Below are positions 23,935-33,466 of a stretch of DNA of 39,680 nt, one piece after another. A model generated the notes under the pieces. The model had not been told where the DNA came from and searched no databases. It saw only the letters and a list, made by a program, of their open reading frames with translations. The DNA is taken from positions 1-39,680 of the forward strand of contig NZ_JBFAPC010000038.1 in NCBI RefSeq assembly GCF_040675535.1, given 5' to 3'. The stretch comes from Patulibacter sp040675535 (lineage in GTDB: Bacteria; Actinomycetota; Thermoleophilia; Solirubrobacterales; Solirubrobacteraceae). The translations under genes were made by a program, and so were the position numbers. Numbering within the stretch: position 1 is the stretch's first letter; each line of letters begins with the position of its first letter.

Positions 23935-25017
23935 ATGACGGATCAGTGGCGTTCCGGGCTGGAGGGCGTCGTGGCGTTTCAGACCACGATCGCCGAGCCC
24001 GACAGGGAGGGCGGCGCGCTCCGCTACCGCGGCGTCGACATCGAGGACCTCGTCGGCTTCGTCCCGTACGAGCGGGTCTGGGGGCTCCTGGTCGACGGAT
24101 CGTTCGATCCGGGCCTGCCGTTCGCCGAGCCGCACCCGCTGACGGTCCGCTCCGGCGACCCGCGCGTCGACGTCCAGGCCGCGCTGGCGATGCTCGCCCC
24201 CGAGTGGGGCTTCAAGCCGCTGATCGACACCACCGACGAGGAGGCCCGCGACGAGCTGGCCCGCGCGTCGGTGATGGCCCTGTCGTTCGTCGCCCAGTCC
24301 GCCCGCGGCGGCGGCCGTCCGCCCGTGCCGCAGGCCGCGATCCGCGAGGGCGCCACGCTCGCCGAGCGGTTCCTGATCCGCTGGCGCGGCGAGTTCGACC
24401 CCAAGCACGCCAAGGCGATCGACGCCTACTGGATCTCCGCGGCCGAGCACGGGATGAACGCGTCGACGTTCACCGCCCGCGTCACCGCGTCGACCGGTGC
24501 CGACGCCGCCGCCGCGCTCTCCAGCGCCGTCGGCGCGCTCTCCGGCCCCCTGCACGGCGGCGCGCCGTCGCGGGTGCTGGCGATGCTCGACGGCGTCGAG
24601 CGCTCCGGCGACGCGCTGGCCTGGGTCAAGGCCGCGCTCGACAAGGGCCAGCGGCTGATGGGCTTCGGCCACCGCGTCTACCGCGCCGAGGACCCGCGGG
24701 CGAAGGTCCTGCGGCGCACGGCGAAGGAGATCGACGCCCCCCGCTACGAGGCCGCCAAGGCGCTCGAGGCGGCCGCGCTCGGCGAGCTGCAGTCCCGCAA
24801 GCCCGACCGCGTCCTGGCCACGAACGTCGAGTTCTGGTCCGCGGTGATCCTCGACTCGGCCGAGGTGCCGTCGCAGCTCTTCACGCCGCTCTTCACCTGC
24901 GCGCGCGTGGCGGGCTGGTCGGCGCACATCCTGGAGCAGAAGCGCGAGGGCCGACTGATCCGCCCGACCGCGAAGTACATCGGCGAGCCGCCCCGCTCCG
25001 TCGCGGACGTCGGCTGA
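23935..25017 (+). CDS. Citrate synthase (CitA/GltA2-like) with Glu at the catalytic Asp position
   Basis: 360 residues, condensing acetyl-CoA and oxaloacetate to citrate. Visible are AEHGMNAST (H172), GPLHGGAP (H207, acetyl-CoA enolisation) and GFGHRVYR (H246), at positions matching pig H274 and H320 for the latter two. The catalytic Asp (pig D375, usually in NVDF) is Glu here (E299 in ATNVEFWS), a form I recall in some actinobacterial citrate synthase 2 proteins. The C-terminus LIRPTAKYIGEPPR is family-like. Start ATG has GGAGG 7 nt upstream. The protease gene begins 2 nt after its stop, so they are one transcription unit. Confidence 0.9.
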   Translation: MTDQWRSGLEGVVAFQTTIAEPDREGGALRYRGVDIEDLVGFVPYERVWGLLVDGSFDPGLPFAEPHPLTVRSGDPRVDVQAALAMLAPEWGFKPLIDTTDEEARDELARASVMALSFVAQSARGGGRPPVPQAAIREGATLAERFLIRWRGEFDPKHAKAIDAYWISAAEHGMNASTFTARVTASTGADAAAALSSAVGALSGPLHGGAPSRVLAMLDGVERSGDALAWVKAALDKGQRLMGFGHRVYRAEDPRAKVLRRTAKEIDAPRYEAAKALEAAALGELQSRKPDRVLATNVEFWSAVILDSAEVPSQLFTPLFTCARVAGWSAHILEQKREGRLIRPTAKYIGEPPRSVADVG

Positions 25018-25019
25018 TC

Positions 25020-26186
25020 GTGGGCGGACAGCTCCACCTGGGGCGGCTCTTCGGCGTCCCGATCGTCGCCGGCTTCTCGTGGCTCCTCTGGATCTTCGTC
25101 GCGCTGTACCTGATGGCGGGGTTCTTCCCCGACGAGATCGCCCCGACGGACGGCCGCAAGTTCGTCCTCGCCGCGATCGTCGTGGTGATCTACGTGCTCG
25201 CGCTCGTGGGCCACGAGTTCGGGCACGCCCTGATGGCCCGGGTCTTCGGCATCGAGACCGAGCGGGTGGAGCTCTGGGCGCTCGGCGGACTGGCGCACCT
25301 CTCGCGCGGCGCGCGGAACCCCAAGGAGGAGTTCTTCGTCGCCGCCGCCGGCCCGGCGGTCACCCTGCTGGTGACCATCGGCGCCGGCATGGTGGTGGGC
25401 GCGGTGGACGGCTTCAACCTCGACGCGCTCTGGCAGATCGGCACGCTGCAGTACTCCGGCAGCACCGCGGTCAGCGCCGTCGCCGGGATCATCCTGTTCT
25501 TCGAGGGCCTCGCCCTGATCTTCAACCTGCTGCCGGCGCTGCCGCTGGACGGCGGCCGGATCGCCCGGTCGATCGTGTGGAAGGTCACCGGCGAGCCCGC
25601 CCGCGGGACCGCGTTCGCCGCGCAGGCGGGCAAGGTCCTCGCCGTGTTGCTCGTCGGCGTCGCCCTCTGGCTCGTCGCGGACACCGGCAGCACCTTCAAC
25701 GGCCTGATGGCGCTGTTCCTCGCGTACTTCATCTGGCAGAACGCCCAGGCGGCGGCGATCCCGACCGAGCGCCGCCGCTCGGTGGCCAGCCTCGTCCCCG
25801 CGTCCGCCGTGATGGACCGCGAGCCCGTGTGGGTCGCGACCACCGACACCGCCGCGGACGCCGAGGCGCACGCGTTCGCGACCCGCGACCTCGCGTGGGC
25901 CGCCGTGCTGGACCCCGAGGGCCGGCTGCGCGGGATCCTGCCCGCCGAGCGCGTCCGCGAGGAGCTCGCGGCCGGCCGACCGGCGACGCCGGCGATCGAC
26001 CTCGTCCCGAGCGGGGCCCGGCCGGCGACGCGCGAGGACGTGCTGCTCCACAAGCTGCTGAAGGACAAGGACCTCGAGCGGCTCGGCGCGCTGCCGGTCG
26101 TGGACTCGTCCGGCGTCGTCGTCGGCGTGGTGTCACGCGAGGCCGCGCGGCAGGCGCTGGTGGTCGAGGGCGGGCTGCGGACGTAG
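25020..26186 (+). CDS. Site-2 protease family zinc metalloprotease (M50) with CBS-like tail
   Basis: 388 residues. Membrane-embedded peptidase of the Rip3/SpoIVFB type: HEFGH (H65, E66, H69) in a hydrophobic segment, and NLLPALPLDGGRI (D177), the third zinc ligand motif. About five to six membrane spans lie in residues 10-240; residues about 260-388 look like a CBS-domain pair (VMDREPVWV, LGALPVVDSSGVVVGVVSREA). Such proteases cut membrane-bound anti-sigma factors or transcription factors. GTG 25020 is the only start that fits, 2 nt after the citrate synthase stop. The anti-sigma factor encoded elsewhere in the window has no transmembrane segment, so it is not an obvious substrate. Confidence 0.88.
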   Translation: MGGQLHLGRLFGVPIVAGFSWLLWIFVALYLMAGFFPDEIAPTDGRKFVLAAIVVVIYVLALVGHEFGHALMARVFGIETERVELWALGGLAHLSRGARNPKEEFFVAAAGPAVTLLVTIGAGMVVGAVDGFNLDALWQIGTLQYSGSTAVSAVAGIILFFEGLALIFNLLPALPLDGGRIARSIVWKVTGEPARGTAFAAQAGKVLAVLLVGVALWLVADTGSTFNGLMALFLAYFIWQNAQAAAIPTERRRSVASLVPASAVMDREPVWVATTDTAADAEAHAFATRDLAWAAVLDPEGRLRGILPAERVREELAAGRPATPAIDLVPSGARPATREDVLLHKLLKDKDLERLGALPVVDSSGVVVGVVSREAARQALVVEGGLRT

Positions 26187-26247
26187 GACGGCGGGCCCGC
26201 GTCGCCGGCGGACCCGGATCGGCCACACGGTGGTCGGGCGCGATGTC

Positions 26248-26315
26248 GTCGGAGGCACAGTCCGGTCGGAGGTACGCGGCCGTCGGAGGTACGCAGCCGT
26301 CGGAGGCACGCGATC
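26248..26315 (+). repeat. Four tandem 17-bp repeats
   Basis: Four units (26248, 26265, 26282, 26299) share GTCGGAGG-(C/T)-AC with variable ends. They lie in the 197-bp gap between the convergent protease and acyltransferase genes; no other feature was seen there. Confidence 0.75.
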
Positions 26316-26383
26316 GTCGGCGAGGACGGCGTCGGTGCCTGACGGCGCACGGACCGAACGCTCCCGACGTCCGGTTCCCAGCC

Positions 26384-27670
26384 TCAGGCCGCCGGCCGGA
26401 CCGGCAGCGTCGTCCGCCGGCGCGGACGGAGCGCCGGTGCCGGGCGGCGGTCCCTCGCCCGGGCCAGGCGCCGGCGCGTCGCGCGCAGGAGCGGCTGCTC
26501 GACCAGGTGGTACGACGCGATCGCCGCGAGGATCGCCGGGATCCCGACGAGCACGCAGGTCGCGAGCAGGTCGTCCGTCGGCAGCAGCCCGTGGGCCTGC
26601 AGGCCCAGCAGCACCGGGTAGTGCCACAGGTAGATGCCGTAGGAGCAGGCGCCGAGGTACGCGAGCGGCCGCCACCCCAGGACGCGCGGGGCGTCCGCGG
26701 TGGAGCAGGCGACGCAGATCGCGGCGAAGCCGACGCCGGCGGGCAGGTCGCCGAGGAGGCCGTCCAGGGGCACGCCGAGCCGGCCGCTGCCGTGCGCCCA
26801 CACGAGCGCGACGCCGGCGACGAGCAGCACCCGGGCGAGCCACCGCGGGACGGTCCGGCCCTCGACGAGCACCCGCGCCGCCATCCCGACGCAGAAGAGC
26901 CCGACCACGTCGGGCAGGACCGTCCGGATCACCGGCGACGCGGCGGTGTGGCCGGTCCGTGCGGTCCAGGCGATGCCGAGTCCCGTGACCGCCACGAGGA
27001 CCGCGAGCTGGCCGGCGCGGCCGCCGGCGGGGCGCGCACCCACCCGGTCGGGGCGGCCGGGAGCGGCGGGCCGGACGGGAGCGGCGGGCCGGACGGGAGC
27101 GGCGGGCCGGACGGGAACGTCGGATCGGACGCCGCGGGCCTGGGTGACACGCAGCGCGAGCCGGCCGGGGCGGACGCAGGCGGCCCGCAGCGCCAGCACC
27201 CCGATCAGCGGCACGACCGCGTAGAACGTCGCCTCGACCGCGAGCGACCAGGTCGGCGGGTTGAGCATCCCCGCCAGGTCGCCGGAGTAGTTCTGGGCCA
27301 GGACGACGAAGCCGACCAGGCGCCAGTCCTCGACCAGCCGCCAGTGCCCGGTCCCGTGCAGCAGCAGGACGGCGACGACGAGCGTCAGCCAGTACAGCGG
27401 GAGGATTCGCACCGCCCGCAGCGCGGCGTAGCGCCCCAGCCGCGGCGGGCGCGCGGCCGGATCGACCGCCGCGCGGGCCCATGGGGCGTAGACGAGGAAG
27501 CCCGAGAGGCAGAAGAACAGCGGCACGCCGAGGGCGAGCTCGTTCCACCAGATCCCCAGCCCCGCCACCGGGCGCCCCGAGTACTGCCACGCGTGATGGG
27601 CCACGATCGCCAGGGCCGCGAGCGCACGGAGCCCGTCGAGGGCGGGCCGGCGCGACGAGTCTCGGGGCAC
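26384..27670 (-). CDS. Acyltransferase 3 family membrane protein (OafA/NodX type)
   Basis: 428 residues with about ten hydrophobic segments. The N-terminus RPALDGLRALAALAIVAHHAW carries the family's conserved Arg and His; LGVPLFFCLSGFLVYAPWAR, PTWSLAVEATFYAVVPL and SYGIYLWHYPVL follow as expected. These enzymes acetylate or acylate extracellular polysaccharides, peptidoglycan or lipids using acyl-CoA across the membrane. The loop after residue 175 contains a six-residue repeat (VRPAAP three times) from an 18-bp DNA repeat. Start is GTG 27670. It is probably transcribed alone; an operator-like palindrome lies 51 bp upstream. Confidence 0.85.
   Translation of the reverse strand: MPRDSSRRPALDGLRALAALAIVAHHAWQYSGRPVAGLGIWWNELALGVPLFFCLSGFLVYAPWARAAVDPAARPPRLGRYAALRAVRILPLYWLTLVVAVLLLHGTGHWRLVEDWRLVGFVVLAQNYSGDLAGMLNPPTWSLAVEATFYAVVPLIGVLALRAACVRPGRLALRVTQARGVRSDVPVRPAAPVRPAAPVRPAAPGRPDRVGARPAGGRAGQLAVLVAVTGLGIAWTARTGHTAASPVIRTVLPDVVGLFCVGMAARVLVEGRTVPRWLARVLLVAGVALVWAHGSGRLGVPLDGLLGDLPAGVGFAAICVACSTADAPRVLGWRPLAYLGACSYGIYLWHYPVLLGLQAHGLLPTDDLLATCVLVGIPAILAAIASYHLVEQPLLRATRRRLARARDRRPAPALRPRRRTTLPVRPAA
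27061..27114 (-). repeat. In-frame 18-bp minisatellite (three copies) in the acyltransferase gene
   Basis: Three perfect copies of an 18-bp unit (27061, 27079, 27097) encode APVRPA in a cytoplasmic or extracellular loop. Copy-number change would preserve the frame. Confidence 0.85.
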
Positions 27671-27720
27671 CGCTCCACTGTCGCCCGCGTCGGTTCAGCG
27701 AACATGTGTGCAACATCGGA

Positions 27721-27733
27721 GTTCTCTGAGAAC
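27721..27733. promoter_or_regulatory. Palindrome upstream of the acyltransferase gene
   Basis: GTTCTCTGAGAAC is a 6-1-6 perfect inverted repeat, 51 nt before the acyltransferase start and 3' of marR. The spacing of its half-sites (1 nt) does not fit the LexA consensus. A regulator for it cannot be named. Confidence 0.35.
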
Positions 27734-27850
27734 CCGGTCCGGGCGGTGGGGACGGGCTCGCGGCGGAGACCGGTGGGGCCACGGGCACGGCCCGGTGGAG
27801 GCCGCCGGCCCGGGGCCGCGGCCCCGGATCGCGGCGGACGCAATCCCCGC

Positions 27851-28303
27851 TCAGTCGCCGTCGGAGCGCAGGCCGTCGACCACGCGCTCGAGCGTCGCGG
27901 CGAGCTGGGCGAGCTCATCGTCGTCGAGGCCCTGCAGCACCGCGGGCGGCGCGGACAGCCGGCGCTCGACCTCCGCGCGGACGCGGACGCCGGCGACGGT
28001 CAGCGCGAGGACCTTCACGCGGCGGTCGCCCTCGGCAGGGCGGCGCTCGACGAGGCCGCGCTTCTCCAGCCGGTCGACGATCCCGGTGACGTTGCCCTTG
28101 TCGCACGCCAGCGCGCACGCGAGCGACCCCATCGGCTGTGGCTCGTCGGGATCGAGGTGCCGCAGCGCCGCCAGCTGCGACGGCGGCAGATCGAGGTCGC
28201 GGGCGACCTCCGTCCCGTCGCACCGGCGCAGCTCCACGAGCGCGGCCAGGTGCCCCCAGACGGTGACCGCGTCGGCCGTCGTCGTGTCGTCGGGGGCGAC
28301 CAT
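27851..28303 (-). CDS. MarR family transcriptional regulator
   Basis: 150 residues with the winged helix-turn-helix of MarR: LDLPPSQLAALRHLDP, MGSLACALACDKGNVTGIVDRLEKRGLVERR (recognition helix), AEGDRRVKVLALT (wing) and a C-terminal dimerisation helix. MarR proteins repress genes until a small phenolic or other ligand binds. The start MVAPDDTTT at 28303 fits the family length; the sequence upstream is the 72-bp duplication. It lies downstream of groEL but is separated from it by a terminator, so it likely has its own promoter in or near the duplicated sequence. A perfect 18-bp palindrome at 27810-27827 may terminate it. Confidence 0.88.
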   Translation of the reverse strand: MVAPDDTTTADAVTVWGHLAALVELRRCDGTEVARDLDLPPSQLAALRHLDPDEPQPMGSLACALACDKGNVTGIVDRLEKRGLVERRPAEGDRRVKVLALTVAGVRVRAEVERRLSAPPAVLQGLDDDELAQLAATLERVVDGLRSDGD

Positions 28304-28359
28304 CGCCACCGAGGATAGTCGGCGGGGCGGGCGACGCCTCGGACGCGGGGCGGCCGGCC

Positions 28360-28511
28360 CGACGACCGGGGCGTGGGCGACGACCGCAGCGGCAGCAGGC
28401 ATCGAGTTCGGTACCTCCGCGGTCCAGAAGTCGACGACCGGGCCGGAGGCGACGACCGCGGCGGCAGCAGGCATCGAGTTCGGTACCTCCGAGGTCCAGA
28501 AGCCGACGGCC
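28360..28511. repeat. 72-bp tandem duplication in the marR upstream region
   Basis: Two 72-bp copies, about 90% identical, at 28360-28431 and 28432-28503, plus a short partial third. Each copy contains ggcagcaggcatcgag and ttcggtacctcc. The repeat lies between marR and the groEL terminator (gap 28304-28644). All three minus frames are open through it, but there is no codon pattern or SD that proves coding. Confidence 0.8.
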
Positions 28512-28540
28512 CCGCGCGCGGCGCGGTCCGCCCCACAACG

Positions 28541-28571
28541 ACGAACGGCCGCCCGGAAGGCGGCCGTTCGT
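28541..28571 (-). terminator. groEL terminator
   Basis: A perfect 13-bp stem (28541-28553 with 28559-28571; 5-nt loop) 74 nt after the groEL stop, followed on the minus strand by cgttgtgg. Confidence 0.75.
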
Positions 28572-28644
28572 CTGGACCTGGTGCGGACGCCGCGAGATCC
28601 GCGACGCCCGGTCCGATCGACACCGTAACCGGTGTCGACCCTTC

Positions 28645-30276
<1,632 letters not shown>

Positions 30277-30318
30277 GTGTGTTCTTCCTTCTCAGTCTCG
30301 GAGGGAGGACGACCGGCG

Positions 30319-30618
30319 TCAGCCGGTCACCTTCGCCAGGACGTCGCTCTCGCGGAGGACGAGGAGCTCCTCGCCGTCCACCTTGATCTCGGTGCCGCCG
30401 TACTTGGAGTACAGGACCTCGTCACCGACGGCGACGTCGAGCGGGATGCGCTTCTCGCCGTCCTCGTCCCAACGGCCCTGGCCGGCGGCGAGGACCTCGC
30501 CCTTCTGGGGCTTCTCCTTGGCGGTGTCGGGGAGCACCAGACCGCTGGCGGTCGTCTGCTCCTCGTCGATGGCACGGACGATCAGGCGATCGCCGAGCGG
30601 CTGCAGCGAGATGGACAT
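30319..30618 (-). CDS. groS: 10-kDa co-chaperonin GroES
   Basis: 99 residues, the usual size. Typical blocks are LGDRLIVRAIDEEQTTASGLVLPDTAKEKPQKGEV, including the mobile loop that docks on GroEL, and YSKYGGTEIKVDGEELLVL at the C-terminal end. It caps the GroEL chamber as a heptamer. Start is the ATG at 30618 behind a strong SD (GGAGGG). It is the first gene of the groES-groEL operon and is preceded by a clear promoter with two CIRCE operators. Longer reading frames upstream are not part of the protein. Confidence 0.97.
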   Translation of the reverse strand: MSISLQPLGDRLIVRAIDEEQTTASGLVLPDTAKEKPQKGEVLAAGQGRWDEDGEKRIPLDVAVGDEVLYSKYGGTEIKVDGEELLVLRESDVLAKVTG

Positions 30619-30658
30619 ACAGGTCCCTCCGGGCTTCGTGTTGCGTGAAAGACGGCGG

Positions 30659-30685
30659 TCGGCACTCTCACGTCGAGAGTGCCAA
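30659..30685. promoter_or_regulatory. CIRCE operator 1 (HrcA site)
   Basis: TCGGCACTC-N9-GAGTGCCAA, a one-mismatch match to the CIRCE inverted repeat (TTAGCACTC-N9-GAGTGCTAA family, GC-rich variant). It lies just downstream of the predicted groES -10, covering the transcription start. Confidence 0.9.
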
Positions 30686-30694
30686 CGTGGTGCC

Positions 30695-30722
30695 AGCATA
30701 GCGTGCGACGCCCGGCCGTCAA
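30695..30722 (-). promoter_or_regulatory. groES-groEL promoter
   Basis: On the minus strand: TTGACG (-35, 30717-30722), 16-bp spacer, TATGCT (-10, 30695-30700). Transcription would start near 30688, within CIRCE 1. It is near-consensus for the housekeeping sigma factor. Confidence 0.75.
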
Positions 30723-30728
30723 GCCTCG

Positions 30729-30755
30729 TTGGCACTCTGGTCACAAGAGTGCCAA
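30729..30755. promoter_or_regulatory. CIRCE operator 2 (HrcA site)
   Basis: TTGGCACTC-N9-GAGTGCCAA, a perfect 9-9-9 inverted repeat immediately upstream of the -35 box. Confidence 0.9.
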
Positions 30756-30933
30756 GCAGCGCGCAGGGGCCGGGCGGTCCGTTCGGGCCGGTTGCAGCGG
30801 TTTCCGGCGTCTCCTCGCGGTCCGGCAGCGGCACCGTCCGCCGTGCGGCCGCTATCCCGCATCTCGAGCAGCACGCCCGACGCGCCCAGAAGGATCAGCC
30901 GTCGGCCCGGCACATGAAGGCGCCCCGCCCCGC

Positions 30934-33168
30934 CTACTTGACCGTCAGCACCTTGCTGACCGTCGAGAGGTCCGTGCGCTCCGGCAGGACCGCGCCGCGG
31001 TACCAGGCCTGGACGCCCTTCTGGGTCTTCGACAGGCGGACGGAAACGCGGAAGCTGCCGTCGGCGTTCGGGGTCACCGAGCGCAGGACGGTCGTGTCCT
31101 TGCCCCCGCCGCGGTACGCGACGAGCGTGACGGGCTCGTCGTCGGCCGCGCCCTTGAGGACGCCGACGACGGTCGCCGTGCGGACGCCCTTCTTGCCCCG
31201 CTTCGGCTTGCCCGCCGTACGCAGCGTCAGCGTCGGGGCCTTCGCGCCGAGCAGTGCGTCGTTGCGGAAGACCGCGCCGAGCACGCTGTCCTGCAGGACG
31301 ACGCCGGAGCCGAAGACCGCGGCGACCGGCGGCGTCGTGGCGCCCGGGGTCGGCAGCACGCGCAGGGTCTTCGCCCCGTCGCGGGTCACGAAGGCGCCCG
31401 CGGGCGTGATCAGGACGCCGCCGAGGTCGGACGAGAACTCGAGGCTCGGATCGCCGCCGCCACGCGTGTCCGGCCCGGCGGCGCCGAGGTTCGGCGCGAT
31501 CGCGCGGCGCTTGAACGTCTTCGCGCCGTCGGTCGAGCGGTAGAGCGTGCGGCCGTCGAGCGCGTAGGCCGTCTTGGCGGAGACGAGCTGGACGTCGTCG
31601 GTCGACGCCGGGAGCTTCGACTGCTTCCAGGTCTTCCCCCCGTCGGCCGAGCGGACGACGAGCAGGCCCGAGCCGCGGCGACCCCATGCCAGCACGGTGG
31701 AGCCCTGGGCGGCGACGCTGGTGAAGCCGCGGCCCTGCAGGACGGCGGACTCGACCGGGGCGGGGTTCGCCGGGTCGGTCAGGCGGACGACGCCGCGCGC
31801 GCCGACCACGACGGGCGTGCCGCCGGCCACCGCGAGGTCCGCGGGCTTGATCGCGGAGAGGTCGGCGAGCTTCGCCCAGACGCCGTCGTCCAGGCGGCGC
31901 AGCGTGCCGTCGTCGGCCAGCGCGACGAGCTTGCCGCCGGCCGACGCGACGCGCGTGAGGTTCGGCGTCGCGGGCAGCGCCACGTCGCTCCACGTCTTGC
32001 CGTGGTCGGAGGACACGTGCAGCCGGCCGACGCTGGCGATCGCCAGCAGGCCGTGGACGCCGAGCGAGCCGGTGCGGTCCGCGCCCGACGCGAGCGGGCG
32101 GTAGGCCGTGGCCCCGGCGTCGTCGGTGCGCAGGACGCTCGCCGCCCCGTTGTTCTCGGGCCGGGTGATGCCGACGATCGCGTCCGCGGCGGGGCCGCTC
32201 ACCTCGGCGTCGGGCAGTGCCGCGACGCGGGCGCCGAAGGCGTCGCCGTCGAAGCGCAGCGCGCTGCGGCGGGCCGGGTCGCCGGCCGCGTTGACGCCGA
32301 CGACGCAGCCGCCGGCCGCGCCGCAGACGACGTTCCGGACCGCGACGCCGGTGGCGCCGGGCAGGTCGTCCGGGATCGGCACGGCGTGGCGGGTGAACGT
32401 CACGCCCTGGTCGGTCGAGACGAGCACCGCGTCGCCGGCGCCGACGACGATCGCGCCGTCCGCGCGCTTCGCGAGGCCGGCGATGGACGGCAGCGCGTCG
32501 ACGAGCGGCGCGGCGTCCGCGTCGGTCGGCGGGCCGGGGACCTCGACGCCCTGCCAGGAGGCACCGCCGTCGACGGTGCGCTGCAGGCCGAGTCCGGCGG
32601 CGCCGGCGGCGACCGTGCGCAGGCCGACGTTCGCGTCGAGCGCCAGCTGCGGGCCGCGCTCGCCGGCGTTGGCGACGGTCCACGTCGCACCGCCGTCGAC
32701 CGTGCGCCAGGTGCGCTTGTCCGTCGACGCGAAGGCGACGTCGGGGCTCGCGACGGTCAGGCTCAGCGCGGAGCCGGTGCAGCCGGCGAGCGGGTCGCCG
32801 GCCCACGTCAGGCCGCGGTCCTCGGAGTGGCGCACGCGGCAGGAGTCTGCGAGCAGGAGCCGGTCCGGACCGGCCGCGGCGATCGCCAGGGTGCCGGGCT
32901 CGGTGCCGTTGATCTCGACCCGGCCGACGCGGGATCCCGCGGCCGACGTGACCGCGATCGGCACGCGCTGGTCCTTGACGTCGGACCCGAGGATCGCGGT
33001 CGTCGTGCCGCTCGCCGACACGTGCGAGGGGTTGCCGACGCCGAGTGGGCCGGGGGCGTCCCAGCCCTGGAAGGTGGTCGCCGCGGGGTCCGCGGCGGAG
33101 GCCGTCGCAGGCACCACGGCCACGGCGAAGCTGGCGGCCAGGACGGCCGTCGCACTCGAGAAACGCAT
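30934..33168 (-). CDS. Secreted BNR/Asp-box repeat beta-propeller protein
   Basis: 744 residues from ATG 33168 (SD AGGAG). The signal peptide is MRFSSATAVLAASFAVAVVPATASA, with cleavage near residue 25. At least seven Asp-box motifs (S/T-x-D-x-G-x-T-W) are visible: HSEDRGLTW, TVDGGATW, TVDGGASW, STDQGVTF, SSDHGKTW, SADGGKTW and STDGAKTF, typical of sialidase- or photosystem-assembly-like beta-propellers. A C-terminal Ig-like domain (TLTLRTAGKPKRGKKGV to the VSKVLTV end) follows. There is no sialidase Arg triad that I can identify, so catalysis is not claimed; cell-surface binding is more likely. Confidence 0.85.
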   Translation of the reverse strand: MRFSSATAVLAASFAVAVVPATASAADPAATTFQGWDAPGPLGVGNPSHVSASGTTTAILGSDVKDQRVPIAVTSAAGSRVGRVEINGTEPGTLAIAAAGPDRLLLADSCRVRHSEDRGLTWAGDPLAGCTGSALSLTVASPDVAFASTDKRTWRTVDGGATWTVANAGERGPQLALDANVGLRTVAAGAAGLGLQRTVDGGASWQGVEVPGPPTDADAAPLVDALPSIAGLAKRADGAIVVGAGDAVLVSTDQGVTFTRHAVPIPDDLPGATGVAVRNVVCGAAGGCVVGVNAAGDPARRSALRFDGDAFGARVAALPDAEVSGPAADAIVGITRPENNGAASVLRTDDAGATAYRPLASGADRTGSLGVHGLLAIASVGRLHVSSDHGKTWSDVALPATPNLTRVASAGGKLVALADDGTLRRLDDGVWAKLADLSAIKPADLAVAGGTPVVVGARGVVRLTDPANPAPVESAVLQGRGFTSVAAQGSTVLAWGRRGSGLLVVRSADGGKTWKQSKLPASTDDVQLVSAKTAYALDGRTLYRSTDGAKTFKRRAIAPNLGAAGPDTRGGGDPSLEFSSDLGGVLITPAGAFVTRDGAKTLRVLPTPGATTPPVAAVFGSGVVLQDSVLGAVFRNDALLGAKAPTLTLRTAGKPKRGKKGVRTATVVGVLKGAADDEPVTLVAYRGGGKDTTVLRSVTPNADGSFRVSVRLSKTQKGVQAWYRGAVLPERTDLSTVSKVLTVK

Positions 33169-33352
33169 TGCTGCTCCTGGGTTCGGGACCGCGCGCCGCG
33201 GTCGATGCACTGAGAACCCGGCGGATCGCGAATCGATGCGGCGGGCGGCGGATCTGGCGCGTCGGCGCGCGTCGATTCCGGGGCGGGACGGGGGCTTCAG
33301 GGGCGCATGCGGCGCCGCGATCCGTCCCCGGCGACCACCCCGGGACGCGCAG

Positions 33353-33380
33353 CGCCCCGGCCGTGGGGACGGCCGGGGCG
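33353..33380 (-). terminator. Hairpin downstream of the MFS transporter gene
   Basis: A perfect 12-bp stem (33353-33364 with 33369-33380; GGGG loop) 86 nt beyond the transporter stop on the minus strand. The 298-bp gap 33169-33466 otherwise holds the BNR gene promoter region and the G tract. Confidence 0.6.
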
Positions 33381-33390
33381 GACGGGCGCC

Positions 33391-33400
33391 GGGGGGGGGG
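33391..33400. repeat. Homopolymer of ten G
   Basis: A run of 10 G (C on the transcribed strand of the transporter operon) between the transporter stop and its terminator. It is slippage-prone and also a common sequencing-error site. Confidence 0.6.
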
Positions 33401-33466
33401 TCGGGGCCCGGCGCCGGCGGGGGTGCCGGGCCGGGCGCGGTGGGTCGGTGGCCGGACCCGCGGGGG

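Noticed and set aside
27721..27733. Second LexA box
   Set aside because: GTTCTCTGAGAAC has its half-sites reversed and only a 1-nt spacer, so it does not match GAAC-N4-GTTC.
28304..28640. Repeat-encoded peptide reading through the 72-bp duplication (e.g. SEVPNSMPAAAAVVA)
   Set aside because: All three minus frames are open and no SD or codon pattern distinguishes one; not annotated as a gene.
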